A DNA stretch of 64,000 nucleotides from Pseudanabaena sp. BC1403 (GCF_002914585.1 NZ_PDDM01000005.1:1-64000); one strand, 5' to 3'. Shown: positions 51,787-60,801, numbered from the stretch's first letter. The notes: a model not told the origin generated them from the sequence alone. Made by a program: numbers and translations.

Positions 51787-53133
51787 TTAACGCCCAATGC
51801 CAATATATTGATATCCCAGAGACTTAAGGGCTTTGCCATCAAGGAAGTTACGAGCATCGATAATTACAGGATGTGCCATCAGAGTCAGCATCTTAGAATA
51901 GTCGATCGCGAGAAACTCTTGCCAATCTGTCACCAATACCACTGCATCACAACCGTCTGCTAATCGCTCTAGATCGGTTTCCACAATCACATTCGTGAAG
52001 CCTTGACGCAATCCTGATTGAGAAACTAGCGGATCATAGGCTTTAACTCTTGCACCCAAACGATTGAGCTGATCGATTAAGGTCAACGCAGGTGCGTCAC
52101 GCATATCATCAGTATCTGGCTTAAAGGTCATTCCCAATAAACCTATGGTTTTACCCTTGAGGATTTTTAGAGCTTGCTGTAGCTTCTCAACAACTAGCGT
52201 TCGCTGTAATTCATTCACCCGTACACAAGCTTTCAAAATCTCTGTGGAATAGCCATAGTCCTCAGCGGTGTAGATTAGAGCCGAGACATCTTTGCCAAAG
52301 CAGGAGCCGCCCCAGCCAATACCAGCTTGCAAGAACTTAGAGCCAATACGCGAATCTAAACCAATCCCCTTGGCAACTTCTCTAACATCTGCACCAACAC
52401 GATCGCAAATATTCGCAACTTCATTAATAAAGCTAATCTTGGTAGCCAGAAATGCATTTGCTGCATACTTAATCATTTCGGCTGAGTTTAAATCAGTAAC
52501 TACCACAGGCACTGGTGGCAGAGTCTTGTCCTCAGCAAAAGAGCGATCAATAATTGGTGCATAAAGCTCTTGCATGAGCTTAAGAGCACGATCGCTGCCA
52601 CTGCCAACCACAATGCGATCGGGATTAAACGTATCAAAAACGGCTACACCCTCGCGTAGAAACTCTGGGTTACTAACCACATCAAACTGAATCTGATCGA
52701 TATTACTTTTGCCTAACATTCCATCCATTACAATCATGCGTACCCAGTCGCCAGACCCAATTGGCACTGTAGACTTGTTGACGATCACACGATATCCATC
52801 GGTAAGACTTTCGCCAATACTCCGTGCAACTGCCTCTACATAGCGCATATCGCTGCGACCATCAGCTAGAGATGGCGTACCCACAGCAATGAATAGAATC
52901 TCACCATGATTTACACCCGCCGCAATATCTGTTGTAAATTCGATTTTCCCTTGACGAATTGACTCAGCTATAACTTCAGGCAATCCTGGCTCATGGATGG
53001 GCGATTGTCCTGACTTCATCAGCTTGACTTTTTCCTCGTTATTATCGACGCAAATCACATCATGACCAATGTAGGCGAGACAAGCACCTGTGACTAAACC
53101 CACATAACCAGTTCCAATTACACAAACACGCAT
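51787..53133 (-). CDS. ugd: UDP-glucose 6-dehydrogenase
   Basis: About 448 residues from the ATG at 53133; a TTG two codons upstream is less likely. It oxidises UDP-glucose to UDP-glucuronate using two NAD+. The N-terminal Rossmann motif VCVIGTGYVGLVTGACLAYI is clear. The catalytic cysteine is in GIGWGGSCFGKDVSAL, and the C-terminal UDP-binding domain contains LLGMTFKPDTDDMRDAPAL. It is the last gene of a tight minus-strand operon with the exporter and uxs, and its product is the substrate of uxs. Confidence 0.96.
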   Translation of the reverse strand: MRVCVIGTGYVGLVTGACLAYIGHDVICVDNNEEKVKLMKSGQSPIHEPGLPEVIAESIRQGKIEFTTDIAAGVNHGEILFIAVGTPSLADGRSDMRYVEAVARSIGESLTDGYRVIVNKSTVPIGSGDWVRMIVMDGMLGKSNIDQIQFDVVSNPEFLREGVAVFDTFNPDRIVVGSGSDRALKLMQELYAPIIDRSFAEDKTLPPVPVVVTDLNSAEMIKYAANAFLATKISFINEVANICDRVGADVREVAKGIGLDSRIGSKFLQAGIGWGGSCFGKDVSALIYTAEDYGYSTEILKACVRVNELQRTLVVEKLQQALKILKGKTIGLLGMTFKPDTDDMRDAPALTLIDQLNRLGARVKAYDPLVSQSGLRQGFTNVIVETDLERLADGCDAVVLVTDWQEFLAIDYSKMLTLMAHPVIIDARNFLDGKALKSLGYQYIGIGR

Positions 53134-53214
53134 GTTCAATTACCTAATAATTTTTTGCTGTTCAGAATCAAATCTCAGTTCAATAGTCAGAAACTGTTGA
53201 ACTGAGCTTGGTTT

Positions 53215-54156
53215 TTATAATTCCTTATTATTTACGCGATCGCGGAAATAAGCGATCGTCTTTGATAGACCATCTGTTAACTGAACGGTTGGCTCCCAAC
53301 CTAAATGCAATTTAGCTTGCGAAATATCGGGTTGGCGGCGTTGGGGATCATCTTGAGGCAGAGGCTTAAAGATTATTTCTGTTGTGGGATCGATCATATT
53401 TTGAATGGTTTGAGCCAATTGCAGAATTGTATATTCTCCAGGATTTCCCAAGTTCACAGGACCAATGTAATTACCATTCATCAAACGTATCAATCCTTCT
53501 ACAAGATCTGATACATAGCAAAAGCTACGAGTCTGAGAGCCATCTCCATAAATAGTGAGCGGAATTCCTTTAAGAGCTTGAACCACAAAATTACTAACGA
53601 CACGTCCATCGTTTTCAAGCATTCGCGCACCATGGGTATTGAAAATCCGTGCAACACGAATCTCAATGTCAAACTGACGATGATAATCAAAAGTTATCGT
53701 CTCTGCAATGCGTTTACCTTCGTCATAGCAACTGCGAATGCCTGTGCAATTGACGTTACCCCAGTAGCTTTCGACTTGGGGATGAATTAGAGGATCCCCG
53801 TAAACTTCCGAAGTCGAAGCTAACAAAATTCTTGCTTTGGACTGTTTAGCCAATTCCAACATATTTAGCGTTCCTAAAAAATTGGTTTTAGCAGTTTGAA
53901 TTGGATCAGATTGATAATGTACTGGTGAGGCTGGACAAGCAAGGTGATAAATTTGATCGACATTGTTAATCATGATCGAATCGACAATATCATGCTTAAT
54001 AAATTGAAAGTTAGGATGATTGCTCCATTGAGAGTTATTAGATGTCCTTCCCGTGTAAAGGTTATCAATGCAAATAACTTCATGCCCAGATTCCATCAAG
54101 CGATCAACTAGATGCGATCCAATGAAGCCAGCACCGCCAGTAACTATAGTTTTCAT
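53215..54156 (-). CDS. uxs: UDP-glucuronate decarboxylase (UDP-xylose synthase)
   Basis: A 313-residue short-chain dehydrogenase-type enzyme that turns UDP-glucuronate into UDP-xylose. The NAD-binding [15 protein letters not shown] is at 5-19, the catalytic YxxxK is in [11 protein letters not shown], and [20 protein letters not shown] is family-typical. Its ATG is two bases from the stop of the SLBB exporter and 75 bases precede the ugd gene, so the genes are co-transcribed. The pair with ugd points to a xylose- or uronic-acid-containing polysaccharide. Confidence 0.94.
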   Translation of the reverse strand: MKTIVTGGAGFIGSHLVDRLMESGHEVICIDNLYTGRTSNNSQWSNHPNFQFIKHDIVDSIMINNVDQIYHLACPASPVHYQSDPIQTAKTNFLGTLNMLELAKQSKARILLASTSEVYGDPLIHPQVESYWGNVNCTGIRSCYDEGKRIAETITFDYHRQFDIEIRVARIFNTHGARMLENDGRVVSNFVVQALKGIPLTIYGDGSQTRSFCYVSDLVEGLIRLMNGNYIGPVNLGNPGEYTILQLAQTIQNMIDPTTEIIFKPLPQDDPQRRQPDISQAKLHLGWEPTVQLTDGLSKTIAYFRDRVNNKEL

Positions 54157-54158
54157 GT

Positions 54159-55661
54159 TTATCTTCTAAAAAGGTTGTTCACTAAGGAGAAAGGCGTAAC
54201 GATATTACCAAGAAATCTCGTAGCCGAATTAAGCAGGCTTGAACCAAAGGATGGACGTACTACAATCACATCGCGATCGCGTAAGCCAGGGTTAGATTCT
54301 TCATTTAAAGGAAGATTCAAATCAGCAATTAGATTGCGTCGCATAATCGAGCCATCGGGATTGACTCGATAAAGCTCAACCGCTCGCCAATCTGCATCAT
54401 TGGTTAGTCCACCTGCAAAAGAAATTGCTTCGGTAAACGAACTATTCGGTCTCATTTGTATCGGTCCAGGACGAACAGCTTCGCCAACTACTTGCACAGT
54501 AATTACTGTAGGAGAAAAAGTTGCTTTAGCGACCTGTAGATATTCTGTTGGATTCGTTTTCTCTAATCGGGGTACAGTAATCAAGTCGCCATCTGTAAGA
54601 GTGATATCTTGACTGAGATCGGCTTTGGTAATCAGATCCAGCAAATTCGCTTTAACAATTGTGCGCTGCCCCTTATCATTCAATCGTGAAATCTGCACAT
54701 TGCGAATATCGGCAATTTCAGTTACTCCATTTGCTGATTGTAAGGCTCGGCTTAGAGTAACTGGCCCTCCACCTGATGCTGTTCCAGCCGCAGTGGTCGC
54801 ACCTGTAAGCCCAGTGGGAACAACACCATTCCTAGAGTAAACCAAAGTTTGAGGCCCCACCCGATTAACCTCACCAACGATCGCTACCTGAATAGTAAAG
54901 GTGTCAGGGGAAAAAGTTGAGTTGCTGACGGTGCGAGGTTGAGATGCACTTGCTTGAGATAATGGTGGTACAAGAATTGAATCTCCATCAAGAATGCGAA
55001 CATCCTGACTAATATCGCCCTTTTCTAACAGGTTTTGGAGGTTAACCTTAATGATGCGGCGACCGAGAGTGCCATCACGACGTGAAATTTGAATATTACT
55101 GATATCGGCTCGTGAAGTGATCCCAGAAGCTGATTCCAATGCTCTTGTTAATGTTGCCGCATTGCTACCCAACCCTGTTGTTCCTGCATAAGTCAAAAAA
55201 CGTGGGCCTGGGCGATTCACTTCGCCGACGATCGCAATATTTAACGGACGAGGAGAAATTAAAGATATATTGACAATATTCCTCACAAGAAATGGGTTAA
55301 GTTTTTCTCGCAGTAGAGCATTTGCTTCATCTAATCCTAACCCTTCTAGCTTGACTGCACCGATTAAGGAAATATTGATCGTTCCATCAGGTGCGATCGT
55401 TTGAGTTCCTGAAAGTTCTGGTACGTTAAAAACTTCGATCTTGATATTGTCTCCTGCACCAAGAGTGTAGCGAAATGTATCTTGAGATTCACTTACATTT
55501 AAAGTCTGTGTACCACCATTAAGATTGCCTAATGGCTTGAGGTTAGAATTTGATGCTGGGGCTGAAGGTTTTTCAATTGTGGTGGTCTGTGCCCAAGCAG
55601 GTAATGGAGTACAGGCAATTAATATCAATAGAATTAATTTGTTAAACTGAGATATATGCAT
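54159..55661 (-). CDS. Polysaccharide export protein with SLBB domains (Wza-type)
   Basis: About 500 residues from the ATG at 55661, preceded by AAGGAG and opening with the signal peptide [20 protein letters not shown]; an upstream start at 55685 is unlikely. A Poly_export domain ([19 protein letters not shown]) is followed by three repeated SLBB-like domains, each with a GEVNRPGP or [10 protein letters not shown] type segment. It is expected to form the outer-membrane/periplasmic export channel for a polysaccharide. No Wzx/Wzy or Wzc gene is in the window. It heads the uxs-ugd operon. Confidence 0.92.
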   Translation of the reverse strand: MHISQFNKLILLILIACTPLPAWAQTTTIEKPSAPASNSNLKPLGNLNGGTQTLNVSESQDTFRYTLGAGDNIKIEVFNVPELSGTQTIAPDGTINISLIGAVKLEGLGLDEANALLREKLNPFLVRNIVNISLISPRPLNIAIVGEVNRPGPRFLTYAGTTGLGSNAATLTRALESASGITSRADISNIQISRRDGTLGRRIIKVNLQNLLEKGDISQDVRILDGDSILVPPLSQASASQPRTVSNSTFSPDTFTIQVAIVGEVNRVGPQTLVYSRNGVVPTGLTGATTAAGTASGGGPVTLSRALQSANGVTEIADIRNVQISRLNDKGQRTIVKANLLDLITKADLSQDITLTDGDLITVPRLEKTNPTEYLQVAKATFSPTVITVQVVGEAVRPGPIQMRPNSSFTEAISFAGGLTNDADWRAVELYRVNPDGSIMRRNLIADLNLPLNEESNPGLRDRDVIVVRPSFGSSLLNSATRFLGNIVTPFSLVNNLFRR

Positions 55662-55820
55662 AAAAGTGCTCCTTACTCTAACCATCTCATCATTAGAAAC
55701 TGAACATCTGTCATAATGGAATGTAGTTTTAATACAATATTAGAGGCAGTTTTTACAAGATTTGGCAGCCATTGTATCAGTATGACTAATAGTTTATCTC
55801 AGTAATTTTCCCTAAATATA

Positions 55821-56558
55821 ATGCGATCGCCACAGGTTATTTATGTAGATGCAGTTGGTACTTTGTTTGGGGTTAGAGGTAGTGTGGGTGAACAATATGC
55901 CAAAATTGCGACAGATTTTGATGTTAGCCTTGACCCTCAGTTAATTAATCGCGCTTTTTACGAAGTTTTTCAAACTGCACCAAGGATTGCTTTTCCTAAT
56001 TTGCCCCAGTCTGATATCCTGACCGCTGAATATCAATGGTGGCGATCGCTTGCTGAAAAAACTTTTAGTCAAACAGGTGATTTAGCAAAATTCCTAGACT
56101 TTGAAGGCTTCTTTAAGAGTCTTTATGCTTATTTTGCAACAGCTGAACCTTGGTTTATTTATGAAGATACTCGATTAGCGCTGGATGCATGGCAGCAACA
56201 AGGCATTACTTTGGGCGTGCTATCAAATTTTGACAGTCGGATCTACTCGGTCATGGCGAATTTAGACCTAGAGGATTACTTTAGTTCAATTACAATCTCC
56301 ACGGAAATTGGCGCAGCTAAGCCAGATCCCTTGATTTTTGCAGCAGCACTTGCAAAACATCAAATTGAGGGCTCGCCTGATTTGGCATGGCATATTGGTG
56401 ATAGTTTTAGCGAAGATTACGTAGGGGCTTCTGCGATTGGAATTAAATCATTTTGGCTAAATCGAGATCGTCAACCAACCACAAATATAGCTAAGCAGTC
56501 AGCACGTACCATTGATAAGTTGACTTTTCTTGCAGTAGACGAAATATTTATACGTTAA
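55821..56558 (+). CDS. HAD-family hydrolase
   Basis: A 245-residue haloacid-dehalogenase-type phosphatase/hydrolase. Motif I is VDAVGTLFGVRGSVG (nucleophile Asp10), motif II is near GVLSNFDSR, motif III near the Lys of AAKPDPLIF, and motif IV HIGDSFSEDYVGA. The DAVGTL variant with a helical cap after it matches the HDHD3-like group. The substrate is unknown. The last two codons and stop lie inside the perfect hairpin at 56550. Confidence 0.9.
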   Translation: MRSPQVIYVDAVGTLFGVRGSVGEQYAKIATDFDVSLDPQLINRAFYEVFQTAPRIAFPNLPQSDILTAEYQWWRSLAEKTFSQTGDLAKFLDFEGFFKSLYAYFATAEPWFIYEDTRLALDAWQQQGITLGVLSNFDSRIYSVMANLDLEDYFSSITISTEIGAAKPDPLIFAAALAKHQIEGSPDLAWHIGDSFSEDYVGASAIGIKSFWLNRDRQPTTNIAKQSARTIDKLTFLAVDEIFIR

Positions 56559-56596
56559 GGATAGGAGGCGCTTCGCGCCTCCTATCCTTAACGTAT
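56550..56596 (+). terminator. Perfect 22-bp hairpin covering the HAD gene's last codons
   Basis: Arms at 56550-56571 and 56575-56596 (ATACGTTAAGGATAGGAGGC outer), loop TTC, core GGCGC/GCGCC. Bases 56550-56555 are the last two codons (Ile-Arg) and 56556-56558 the TAA. Confidence 0.9.
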
Positions 56597-56610
56597 TTGA
56601 AGTGTTGTAA

Positions 56611-56661
56611 AGTGAATAATTAGTGTTGCGAGGCAAATTCTCGCAACACTAATTATTCACT
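56611..56661. repeat. Perfect 22-bp hairpin in the ribE leader
   Basis: Arms at 56611-56632 and 56640-56661 (AGTGAATAATTAGTGTTGCG outer), 7-base loop. It ends 11 bases before the ribE ATG and directly abuts its ribosome-binding site (GGAAGGGA), so it may affect translation of ribE. It is not an FMN riboswitch by sequence. Confidence 0.85.
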
Positions 56662-56672
56662 GGGAAGGGAGT

Positions 56673-57320
56673 ATGTTTACAGGACTTGTTCAAACTATCG
56701 GAATTATTGAGCAACGCGATCGCGATCGCCTTGTGATTCATTGTCCAGATCTCGTTGCCAATATTGCGATCGGCGATAGTGTCGCTGTGAATGGGGTATG
56801 TCTTACCGCAACTTATATCTCTGATACTAATTTTGTGGCTGATGTTTCGCCTGAAACCCTTGGACGTACTAATTTTGGCGATCGCAAATTAAAGTATGTC
56901 AATCTCGAAACTGCTCTAGCCGTTGGTGATAAAATCGGTGGTCATTTTGTCTCAGGACATATTGATGGCATGGGCAAATTAAGCGATCGCGCTCTCATTG
57001 GTAACTCGTGGGAGCTAAGCTTTGAAGCTATTCCTGAAGTTGCACGTTACATAGTATTTAAAGGTAGTATTGCAATTAACGGCATTAGCCTCACCATTTC
57101 CTATTGCAACGACTCAGGTACAAATTTTCGAGTTGCTGTAATTCCACATACATACGACAAAACTACTTTAAAAGATCTTGATATTGGTAGTTCAGTTCAT
57201 CTAGAAGGTGATTTGCTTGGTAAATATGTAGAGAAATTTCTCAAGGTTGGTAATAATCCTAATTTTAATCACAATATTTCTTTAATCACTCCAGAATTTC
57301 TCGTTGAAAATGGTTGGTAG
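56673..57320 (+). CDS. ribE: Riboflavin synthase alpha subunit
   Basis: A 215-residue enzyme with two homologous barrels that dismutates two 6,7-dimethyl-8-ribityllumazines into riboflavin. Barrel 1 has MFTGLVQTIGII and GDSVAVNGVCLT; barrel 2 has FKGSIAINGISLT and IPHTYDKTTLKDL, with HFVSGHIDGMG between. The GGAAGGGA site precedes the ATG. The other riboflavin genes are elsewhere. Confidence 0.97.
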   Translation: MFTGLVQTIGIIEQRDRDRLVIHCPDLVANIAIGDSVAVNGVCLTATYISDTNFVADVSPETLGRTNFGDRKLKYVNLETALAVGDKIGGHFVSGHIDGMGKLSDRALIGNSWELSFEAIPEVARYIVFKGSIAINGISLTISYCNDSGTNFRVAVIPHTYDKTTLKDLDIGSSVHLEGDLLGKYVEKFLKVGNNPNFNHNISLITPEFLVENGW

Positions 57321-57327
57321 TTCTTTG

Positions 57328-57440
57328 TATAGCCATGTAAGAGATAGCTAGGACTTAAAACCCAAATTAATAAAGGCGGAGCTTCGCTCCGCCTTTATTA
57401 ATTTGGGTTTTAAGTCCTAAGCAAAGCTCACATTGCTATA
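57328..57440. mobile_element. Nested palindromic element bounded by TATAGC ends
   Basis: Outer imperfect inverted repeats TATAGCCATGTAAG (57328-57341) and CTCACATTGCTATA (57427-57440) enclose a perfect hairpin with 34-bp arms at 57349-57382 and 57386-57419, loop TTC. It lies eight bases after the ribE stop. It may end the ribE transcript as well as being a mobile palindrome. Confidence 0.7.
57349..57419 (+). terminator. Perfect 34-bp hairpin after ribE
   Basis: The longest hairpin in the window: outer TAGGACTTAAAACCCAAATT, inner AATAAAGGCGGAGC. The right arm ends ATTTGGGTTTTAAGTCCTA. It has a U-rich outer half and a GC-rich core, as in others of its class. Confidence 0.88.
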
Positions 57441-57530
57441 GCTTCATCTCACTTTTTGGGCTTAATATTGCTGAGTTAATATGATGGTCGTGATATTCTT
57501 AGCCATTGAATAATCCTGTAGCAATTACTT

Positions 57531-58799
57531 ATGCCAATGGAAAATCAAGTTTCAGATGATAACGATCTACGAGATCGTTTTGTCCCAGCACTTGACATTC
57601 AAACAGAAGGTCGCAAATATGATTACGCTTTAGACGGCTTGCGAGGACTGGCGGCGCTCTGGGTTGCCTATTCGCACATATTTTTCTATGAATTTAAGCT
57701 CGATCCTGCTTACCATCCCACATTTTCCTTTGGCTCCTTTTTTAATGCGGCTCATGGCGGAATTTTAATTTTCTTTGCTTTATCTGGTTATGTAATTGGA
57801 CTCACCAATCAATTGCCATTTTCCAAATCCAATGCCATTCGTTATTTATTAAGAAGATTTATTCGTTTATATCCAATCTACCTAATTGCAATTATTTTAG
57901 GCGTACTGGCTTCTCCAACAGACTCATGGAAAACGATCGTTGGCAATTTGTTTTTCTTGCAAGGTGGCGTATCGGCATTGTTATCTGGCAATGGAGTGCT
58001 TTGGACTTTGCATTATGAAATTGTTTACTACATAGTTTTTCTGGCTATTTGGTATTTTCGCCCCAAAGTTATGCCATTAATGCTTGGTTCACTAACGGTT
58101 GCCAGTCTATCTCCTTGGATTCCTTTGTTCCCGCCCATTATTTCGGGTTACGCCGCAGGCTGGGTATTCTGGTTATTTGGATTATGGCTTGCTTGGAAAC
58201 AGCCAATCTCTGGATCTTTTGCTAAATTGCCAGTTGTCTCTTATATCTTGCTCTTTATTGCTACAGACAAACTAACCATCGGTAAAACCTTATTGAGTAA
58301 CTTTGGTTTTGCAGGGATTGCCCTACCAGAAATTAGTATTACCGATTTTGTTTACTTTCCTCTATGCGCTGTGCTGTTTTCAGCTTTTACCAAACGACAA
58401 ATTCCTTATTTACGTTTGCTTGTTATGATCGCGATCGCATTGCCCCTCTTTCAAACCAGCTATCTCTTCGCAACTAAACAGCTCTTTAATGTCGATGGTT
58501 GGGTAATTGCCGCAGTGCAAATGTTTTTAGGTTTTGGGCTTTGGGGCTGGGCAGTAAGTCCCGATATATTTTCCAAGCTGACGTTTTTTGGCAGTATCTC
58601 CTACGGTATTTATGTTTTACATATGCCCATGCTGAATTTTGTGCATAGAATTTCTATCTTGAGCGGTTCCCCCATCAGTTTTATAATTCGCCTATTTATA
58701 TGGACTGCTCTAACCCTTGGTATTGCTTATATATTGGAACTCAAGTTGCAACCTAAGATCAAGCAATGGTTTCAGAAAAATGTCCTTAATCACATCTAG
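57531..58799 (+). CDS. Acyltransferase 3 family integral membrane protein
   Basis: A 422-residue protein with about ten hydrophobic segments. N-terminal family marks are DYALDGLRGLAALWVAYSHI (with the catalytic-type His), the FFALSGYVIGL helix and the basic loop LLRRFIRLYPIYL. C-terminal SISYGIYVLHMPMLNFVHR is also typical. It is an O-acyltransferase for sugars or lipids of unknown substrate. It shows no close similarity to the paralogue at 4707 beyond the family pattern. Two perfect hairpins follow. Confidence 0.88.
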   Translation: MPMENQVSDDNDLRDRFVPALDIQTEGRKYDYALDGLRGLAALWVAYSHIFFYEFKLDPAYHPTFSFGSFFNAAHGGILIFFALSGYVIGLTNQLPFSKSNAIRYLLRRFIRLYPIYLIAIILGVLASPTDSWKTIVGNLFFLQGGVSALLSGNGVLWTLHYEIVYYIVFLAIWYFRPKVMPLMLGSLTVASLSPWIPLFPPIISGYAAGWVFWLFGLWLAWKQPISGSFAKLPVVSYILLFIATDKLTIGKTLLSNFGFAGIALPEISITDFVYFPLCAVLFSAFTKRQIPYLRLLVMIAIALPLFQTSYLFATKQLFNVDGWVIAAVQMFLGFGLWGWAVSPDIFSKLTFFGSISYGIYVLHMPMLNFVHRISILSGSPISFIIRLFIWTALTLGIAYILELKLQPKIKQWFQKNVLNHI

Positions 58800-58841
58800 G
58801 GTTATTTTAGGTAAGGTAATTTCTAAGGTATAGCAATGCAA

Positions 58842-58890
58842 CCAAAAAAGAAGAGTGGCGGCGTGGAGTGCCGCCACTCTTCTTTTTTGG
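58842..58890 (+). terminator. Perfect 21-bp hairpin after the acyltransferase gene
   Basis: Arms CCAAAAAAGAAGAGTGGCGG (first 20) at 58842-58862 and its complement at 58870-58890, 7-base loop. It lies 43 bases after the stop and is preceded by TATAGCAATGCAA. Confidence 0.85.
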
Positions 58891-58907
58891 CTATCATCAG
58901 TACTAGG

Positions 58908-58964
58908 AAAAAACCAAGAATTTAGTGGCGGTGCAGCGCACCGCCACTAAATTCTTGGTTTTTT
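58908..58964. repeat. Perfect 27-bp hairpin, second in tandem
   Basis: Arms at 58908-58934 and 58938-58964 (AAAAAACCAAGAATTTAGTG outer, GCGGTGC inner), loop AGC. It shares the TAGTGGCGG core with its neighbour 18 bases away and is followed by a TATAGCAAT-type end at 59005-59013. The tandem pair is bracketed by two such ends. Confidence 0.85.
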
Positions 58965-59097
58965 GATTTGTCCAAAGACAAGTGGACTGTAGCTATAACT
59001 CAAGTATTGCTATAACTTTATTTTATTTGCGTTCCCTAAAATGAAATAATGCTTTCTGTAAACTTCTTTACAATTGCTTAATACTTTTACAGAGATC

Positions 59098-59547
59098 ATG
59101 GAACGTACTTTTTTGGCAGTTAAGCCCGATGGCGTACAACGTCACCTAGTCGGAGAAATTATTCGTCGTTATGAAACCAAAGGCTTTAAGCTCGTGGGAC
59201 TCAAATTGATCCACCCAACCCGCGAACTAGCCGAAAAGCATTATGCAGTGCATAAAGAAAGACCCTTCTTTGCTGGACTAGTTGACTTTATTACTTCTGG
59301 TCCTGTTGTTGCAATGGTTTGGGAAGGCGATGGTGTAGTTGCCTCAGCCCGTAAAATCATTGGCGCAACCAATCCTCTTACTGCTGAGCCAGGTACAATT
59401 CGCGGTGACTATGGTGCAAATATCGGACGCAACATTATTCATGGCTCTGATGCGATCGAGACTGCTCAAACCGAGATTGCACTGTGGTTTAACTCAGAAG
59501 AACTAGTTGAATGGACTCCAAGTATGACTTCTTGGATTTACGAATAG
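59098..59547 (+). CDS. ndk: Nucleoside diphosphate kinase
   Basis: At 149 residues it has the standard length. It transfers phosphate from ATP to other NDPs through a phosphohistidine, seen in [14 protein letters not shown]. The start is [20 protein letters not shown], and [20 protein letters not shown] is conserved. A TTG at 59074 would add eight residues outside the family alignment, so the ATG at 59098 is preferred. A U-tailed terminator follows. Confidence 0.97.
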   Translation: MERTFLAVKPDGVQRHLVGEIIRRYETKGFKLVGLKLIHPTRELAEKHYAVHKERPFFAGLVDFITSGPVVAMVWEGDGVVASARKIIGATNPLTAEPGTIRGDYGANIGRNIIHGSDAIETAQTEIALWFNSEELVEWTPSMTSWIYE

Positions 59548-59560
59548 TCAGAATATGAGC

Positions 59561-59587
59561 AAAAAAGAGCGCTTGGCGCTCTTTTTT
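59561..59587 (+). terminator. ndk: Rho-independent terminator after ndk
   Basis: 12-bp arms AAAAAAGAGCGC/GCGCTCTTTTTT, loop TTG, ending in a run of seven T. It is 14 bases past the ndk stop. Confidence 0.9.
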
Positions 59588-59636
59588 TGTCAATGATGGG
59601 TTGTGGGCGGTTACCTCGACTCTACCCAAAGGTTTA

Positions 59637-59664
59637 TTGACAAAACTTTACAATTTGATATAGT
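59637..59664 (+). promoter_or_regulatory. psbA: Candidate sigma-70 promoter of psbA
   Basis: TTGACA at 59637-59642, 16-base spacer, TATAGT at 59659-59664. A start near 59671 would give a 5' leader of about 48 A-rich bases with no strong Shine-Dalgarno sequence. Confidence 0.65.
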
Positions 59665-59718
59665 TGTTTACATAAGCGGTAAACGCTTTAAAAACAAACA
59701 ATAAATCAAAATACAAAA

Positions 59719-60801
59719 ATGACAACAGCAGTACAAAGACGCGAAAGCGCCTCCCTGTGGGATCAGTTTTGCAATTGGATCACCAGCACCGACAACCGCC
59801 TCTATGTAGGTTGGTTCGGCGTAATCATGATTCCTTGCTTACTTGCAGCAACCACATGCTTCGTAATCGCCTTCGTAGGCGCACCACCTGTCGATATCGA
59901 CGGTATCCGTGAGCCAGTAGCTGGCAGCTTGCTATTCGGCAACAACATGATTTCTGGCGCAGTCGTACCATCTTCAAATGCGATTGGCTTGCACTTTTAC
60001 CCCATTTGGGAAGCAGATAGCCTTGACGAATGGCTATACAACGGTGGTCCTTACCAATTGGTAGTATTCCACTTCCTCATCGGCATTTTCTGCTACATGG
60101 GACGTGAATGGGAACTTTCCTATCGCCTCGGTATGCGTCCTTGGATCGCAGTAGCATATTCTGCACCAGTAGCAGCAGCAACCGCAGTATTCTTGATCTA
60201 CCCAATCGGACAAGGATCATTCTCTGACGGTATGCCTTTGGGAATCTCTGGTACTTTCAACTTCATGATCGTATTCCAAGCAGAACACAACATCTTGATG
60301 CATCCTTTCCACATGTTGGGAGTAGCAGGCGTGTTCGGCGGTTCATTGTTCAGTGCAATGCACGGTTCACTCGTAACCTCCAGCTTGATCCGTGAAACCA
60401 CCGAAAACGAAAGCCAAAACTCAGGCTACAAATTCGGACAAGAAGAAGAAACCTACAACATCGTTGCAGCTCACGGCTACTTCGGACGTTTGATCTTCCA
60501 ATATGCATCTTTCAACAACAGCCGTCAATTGCACTTCTTCCTAGCCCTATGGCCAGTAGTTGGCATTTGGTTCACCGCATTGGGCGTAAGCACAATGGCG
60601 TTTAACTTGAACGGTTTCAACTTCAACCAATCGATTTCTGATAGTCAAGGTCGTGTAGTACCATCTTGGGCAGACGTAATCAACCGCGCAAACTTGGGTA
60701 TGGAAGTAATGCACGAGCGCAATGCTCACAACTTCCCTCTCGATTTGGCTGCTGTTGATGTTGCTCCTGTAGCTATGGCTGCTCCTGCTATCAACGGTTA
60801 A
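59719..60801 (+). CDS. psbA: Photosystem II D1 protein, high-light type
   Basis: D1 (360 residues) binds P680, pheophytin, the secondary quinone and the Mn cluster in the thylakoid. Five membrane helices are seen. Key residues are all in place: Tyr161, Asp170, Glu189, His190, His198, His215, Ser264, His272, His332, Glu333, His337, Asp342 and Ala344, with a 16-residue C-terminal extension ([16 protein letters not shown]) to be cut off by CtpA. Residue 130 is Glu ([11 protein letters not shown]), the form known from high-light-induced D1 copies, while low-light D1 has Gln. Cyanobacteria usually carry several psbA copies; only one is here. Confidence 0.98.
   Translation: MTTAVQRRESASLWDQFCNWITSTDNRLYVGWFGVIMIPCLLAATTCFVIAFVGAPPVDIDGIREPVAGSLLFGNNMISGAVVPSSNAIGLHFYPIWEADSLDEWLYNGGPYQLVVFHFLIGIFCYMGREWELSYRLGMRPWIAVAYSAPVAAATAVFLIYPIGQGSFSDGMPLGISGTFNFMIVFQAEHNILMHPFHMLGVAGVFGGSLFSAMHGSLVTSSLIRETTENESQNSGYKFGQEEETYNIVAAHGYFGRLIFQYASFNNSRQLHFFLALWPVVGIWFTALGVSTMAFNLNGFNFNQSISDSQGRVVPSWADVINRANLGMEVMHERNAHNFPLDLAAVDVAPVAMAAPAING

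Noticed and set aside
56611-56672. FMN riboswitch in front of ribE
   Set aside because: The leader lacks the conserved RFN-element sequences; only a simple hairpin is present.
58842-58964. Two tandem hairpins taken as a CRISPR array
   Set aside because: Only two units with different arms and no regular spacer or repeat; they are palindromes, not CRISPR repeats.
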